In this document: piece by piece, positions 61,354 to 64,000 of the stretch
Numbering within the stretch: position 1 is the stretch's first letter
Layout: each line of letters begins with the position of its first letter
NCBI GenBank assembly: GCA_029204225.1
Contig: CM055099.1
Location: forward strand, 66,987,852 to 67,051,851
Length of the DNA stretch: 64,000 bases
Reading direction: 5' to 3'
Source of the DNA: Diphasiastrum complanatum
Lineage: Eukaryota; Streptophyta; Lycopodiopsida; Lycopodiales; Lycopodiaceae
Translations under genes and position numbers: made by a program
Notes under the pieces: model-generated
Told to the model about the DNA's origin: nothing
Databases searched by the model: none
Seen by the model: only the letters and a program-made list of their open reading frames with translations

Positions 61354-61939
61354 TCATGAAAGACTCTTTGATTCACCTAGAAAATGCTCTATAGCTTCTT
61401 TCCAAAGGTGCGCTTTCCCCTTCACATCTTCAAGGTTGTAGTTGCGTTTTGGCTGCAACCAAAAATATCAACACTCAATATCCTTAATATAATAACTAGG
61501 AGTTTTCATTTCATTCAAAAATAAATAAATAAACTATTACCTTCTAAACGAATGGCTCTAGATGTGCTCATAGTAGTGCCTGTTTCATTGAGTGATATGT
61601 GGTTGAACTTCTAAACTCACAAGGTCTATCAGATTGACATTTGAGGAAACTCTTACACAGCAGTAGAAGATTTTATGTATTTAATATCACATAAATGTAC
61701 CGATGTTGTTTCTATCAGCCCTTACCGTGCAAATTGTAAACTTGTAGTCATTTTCTACTTGTACATATAGCTCGTTTGACCAAGGTATCTCTCCCTTCAA
61801 TACCAATTTGACAGGATGTACATATGATAACCTTGGCTTATTTGTAAGTAGAAGCTGCCTCCTCTTGACTGAAAGACCTCCATACTTTTTCACCAGTGAC
61901 GTGGCAATAAGTTCCTCTCCCATTCTAAGAAACCTTCTC
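61354..61939 (-). CDS. PDK1-like kinase, last two exons (PH domain), partial
   Basis: The 3' end of a minus-strand gene for a 3-phosphoinositide-dependent kinase 1 type protein, an AGC kinase that activates other AGC kinases; its C-terminal PH domain binds acidic lipids. Exon 61939-61726 (acceptor TTTTTTTTAG/G, donor ACG/GTAAGG) encodes FLRMGEELIATSLVKKYGGL, RRQLLLTNKPRLSYVHPVKL, VLKGEIPW and YVQVENDYKFTICT. Exon 61452-61354 (acceptor GGTTGCAG/CC) adds PKRNYNLEDVKGKAHLWKEA, IEHFLGESKSLS and stop. The joined order, including LTNKPRL-YV-P-KLV-KG-I-W, F-ICTPK and W--AI, matches the plant PDK1 PH domain. The splice is phase 0 over a 273-bp intron. No kinase exon could be recognised to the right, so it is either a gene with long introns extending past 64 kb or a fragment. 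Confidence 0.82.
61453..61725 (-). other. Predicted intron of the PDK1-like gene
   Basis: Minus strand GTAAGGGCTG ... GGTTGCAG, 273 bp. Joins ICT to PKR exactly as in known plant PDK1 proteins. Confidence 0.8.
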
Positions 61940-62007
61940 CTAAAAAAAACATCAAGCATCGCGTCAAGATAGCAGGCAGAGAGAAGAAGAGGATCCTCTA
62001 CTCTTAC

Positions 62008-62040
62008 CTTGCACGTGGATGATTTAGGATTATGAAAACT
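62008..62040 (-). CDS. Possible 33-bp exon before the PDK1 PH exon
   Basis: Between an acceptor CTGTATAG/A and a donor GCAAG/GTAAGAG lies a 33-bp open piece (VFIILNHPRAR) whose phase fits the PH exon. Its sequence does not match the usual segment before the PDK1 PH domain, so this is tentative. Confidence 0.25.
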
Positions 62041-62609
62041 CTATACAGATGTAAATTTGATCGTTGCAAAATTGTTATTGTGAATTAATTAGTCAAGAGG
62101 TGATTGGTTACATTCTTGTAATGACCCATTTGGATATCGATACATAAGTGGGAGTGAACACCATTCCACCTTCAGAATCATGAAGCCCAGAAGCACAATG
62201 AAGGTAATAGTTTCTGTCAGAAACCTTGGTATCGACCAATGAACTCCACAAACATGATTCCTCCTTTACATAGAAATGATAGATAGGAACAAAAAGCACA
62301 AATCTAATGACTAGTAATGCTCAATAGAAAAGAAACATTGCAAGTGCCAAAATGCTGGAACTATTCAACTCAAGCTTGATTCGACACTTCATTTACAGAT
62401 TACCCATCAGCAAAATCCTCCAGCAAACTATTGATGGATGTAATAACTTTAAATATATTTGTTTCTGCCAAGCCAAGCAACCTTGCACAAAGTCCTATAC
62501 CAACATATGTAGACCCTACCAGTCTTCATATATTTTCAACCTTTAAAGGTCCAAGTTACTTGACCAAGTGTTCTCCATCAAATGTTGACAATTTCCACGA
62601 TAAAAATGA
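62041..62609. other. Stretch without a recognised exon
   Basis: A minus-strand frame at 62108-62299 (ending SISKWVITRM) lies between possible splice sites but matches no PDK1 segment I know. Confidence 0.35.
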
Positions 62610-62990
62610 AATAAAAAGCTGCACCGAAAAGGATAGTGTACTTTTATGCATAATGGAGACGACTGCACAAGCACGACCGAGCAAAATTCTCTATTCGTCA
62701 CTTGATTTTTCATTCCAAACCAGCTCACAAAACTTGAAAGTAGAGAACAGGAATATATACTTCAGCAGTCTTTCTATCTTAATAACTTTCACAAAAAGAA
62801 ATAGAAAGTCGCACTGAAAAGGATTGTGTACTTTGATGAATAGTGGAGAAAAACACAACCATCAAGCAAAATTCTTTATTCGTCACTTGACTTTTGGAAG
62901 TGATTTTTCATTCCAAACCAGCTTACAGAATACGTGGAAGTAGAGAACAAAAACATTATACTTCACCAATCTTGCACGTTGTTACAAAAA
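62610..62990. repeat. ~190-bp tandem duplication
   Basis: Two copies offset by 190 bp share GAAAAGGAT-GTGTACTTT, TATTCGTCACTTGA, TTTTTCATTCCAAACCAGCT and GAAGTAGAGAACA-type blocks. Confidence 0.82.
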
Positions 62991-64000
62991 GGTTGTGAAT
63001 ATAAGCTCCAAAATAACTTAATTCACATAAGTTGCCAGTACCAAACCTATTAGAGTGATCATAACTTCAAAGACTGTCATGCTTATTAGCTAGATAGCCT
63101 TATGTTATCCACAAAAATACATCATGTATTGATATAGGTTGTATTTTTTGTTCTCTGAGGCATTCTTTAACAGCCACTAGGAACCAAATACTGGGATACG
63201 AGTATTTCATCCTAAGTGTCTCCTTTGGTACAATAGGCATTAATGAAGGAGAAGCAGAAGAAGAAGATCGGAGGAAGAAGAAAAAGAAAAAGGAAAAGAA
63301 GAAGAATGAAGACAAAGACAGAGACAGAGAAGAGAGAAGGAAGAAGAAGAGGAGGAGAAGACAAAGCTTCATTCATGTCTTACAATCTAACTGTAAACAT
63401 GAGCTTCAGCCTCTTTGGGAAGGTAGATTGAGCCATACAAAGGTTAGCATGACAAAGCAAAGAGAACAAAACAAAAAGATTCATTTTAGAAAACAAAGAC
63501 AAAGAAGAAGAAAAAAGCCCAAATATTGGACTTGAAAGCTTCAGTCCAGCCTAAGATAGCTTTGACATTTAGCTTCCCTATGTGTGCCATGATATTTTAA
63601 CAAAGGGCAGCATACCTCAAAAAGACAAACTGCTACAACTAGATTTTGACAAACATAATACTAATGATCTGCGCACAATTTGAAAGAAGTTACTGCAAGA
63701 CTGGAAATCTTATAAGTTATTGAAAGAAAGAGCTAGCACAACTTTCTATAATAGGGCTAAGAATCTCCAAAAAAGCTAATTTTAATAGAATGTGAATGAT
63801 CGATGTATGAATAAGTGTGTTTCCCACTTAAATCTTGTCTACATAGTAGTGCCATGTGTTTTGCCAATAGATGGCAAAAGACCTTAAAATCAACACATTT
63901 GTTTGGAAGCTTTTAGATTGGGCTTTCCAACTGCTCTGAATGTACATGAGAATGACTGAATCTAAATTCAAAAGCAATCTTGATCGATATAAATATTTAG
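62991..64000. other. Right end, no supported gene; polypurine tract
   Basis: No recognised exon on either strand. A ~120-bp nearly pure purine tract lies at 63244-63363. Confidence 0.45.

Noticed and set aside
61687-61725. Extension of the PH exon past the donor (VRADRNNIGTFM)
   Set aside because: The donor ACG/GTAAGG and the exact match of the next exon to the PDK1 PH end show this is intron read-through.

Overview
The window is nuclear DNA of a land plant. Evidence: Ty1/copia, Ty3/gypsy, hAT and CACTA (En/Spm) transposon remains, a DUF641/GIL1-IRKI family gene (a plant-only family), GT-AG introns, a plant-type tRNA-Glu gene and long (CT)n/(GA)n microsatellites. The diverged PDK1 PH domain and the sparse genes among decayed repeats suggest a large-genome plant, possibly not an angiosperm (fern- or gymnosperm-like). 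That lineage guess is inference only.

Layout. 1-2.96 kb: a minus-strand copia element (Copia-1), cut by the window edge, with its 5' LTR and primer binding site. 5.84-8.18 kb: the best intact gene, a two-exon minus-strand DUF641/GIL1-like gene (predicted 730 aa). 9.35-10.48 kb: an open frame of about 376 codons without an ATG start, probably a 5'-truncated transposon-derived protein. 12.67-20.10 kb: an LTR element with matched ~522-bp LTRs, PBS and polypurine tract, but about 6.4 kb of internal DNA with no recognisable gag or pol (LARD-like). 20.7-25.1 kb: copia fragments between two ~1.25-kb LTRs in inverted orientation. 27-28.6 kb: two related exon-like segments. 32.5-39.9 kb: a plus-strand copia element (Copia-3) whose protease is split by a complete 3,898-bp hAT insertion (8-bp target duplication). 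The hAT element carries a decayed transposase and an oppositely oriented coding segment. 40.1 kb: a tRNA-like SINE unit with target duplications. 45.2-46.7 kb: copia and gypsy pol scraps. 48.0-48.5 kb: a foldback element. 51.63 kb: tRNA-Glu(UUC). 52.4-54.3 kb: a decayed CACTA TNP2-type transposase. 54.4-58.6 kb: a second copy of the Copia-1 family (Copia-5). 59.8 kb: a further LTR/PBS. 61.35-61.94 kb: the last two exons of a PDK1-like gene (PH domain), minus strand.

How it fits together. Only three loci look like host genes: the DUF641/GIL1-like gene, the PDK1 3' exons and tRNA-Glu. Most of the rest is nested, mutually disabled mobile elements. Copia-1 keeps the YVDD catalytic motif but lost most of gag and protease, while its relative Copia-5 keeps gag and protease but lost YVDD. 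I found no operon-like or defence-like gene system. The most unusual items are the gene-less LTR element, the inverted LTR pair, the hAT element with its reverse-oriented coding cargo, and the PH-domain exons without a recognisable kinase part. All boundaries were set by eye; splice sites are predictions.
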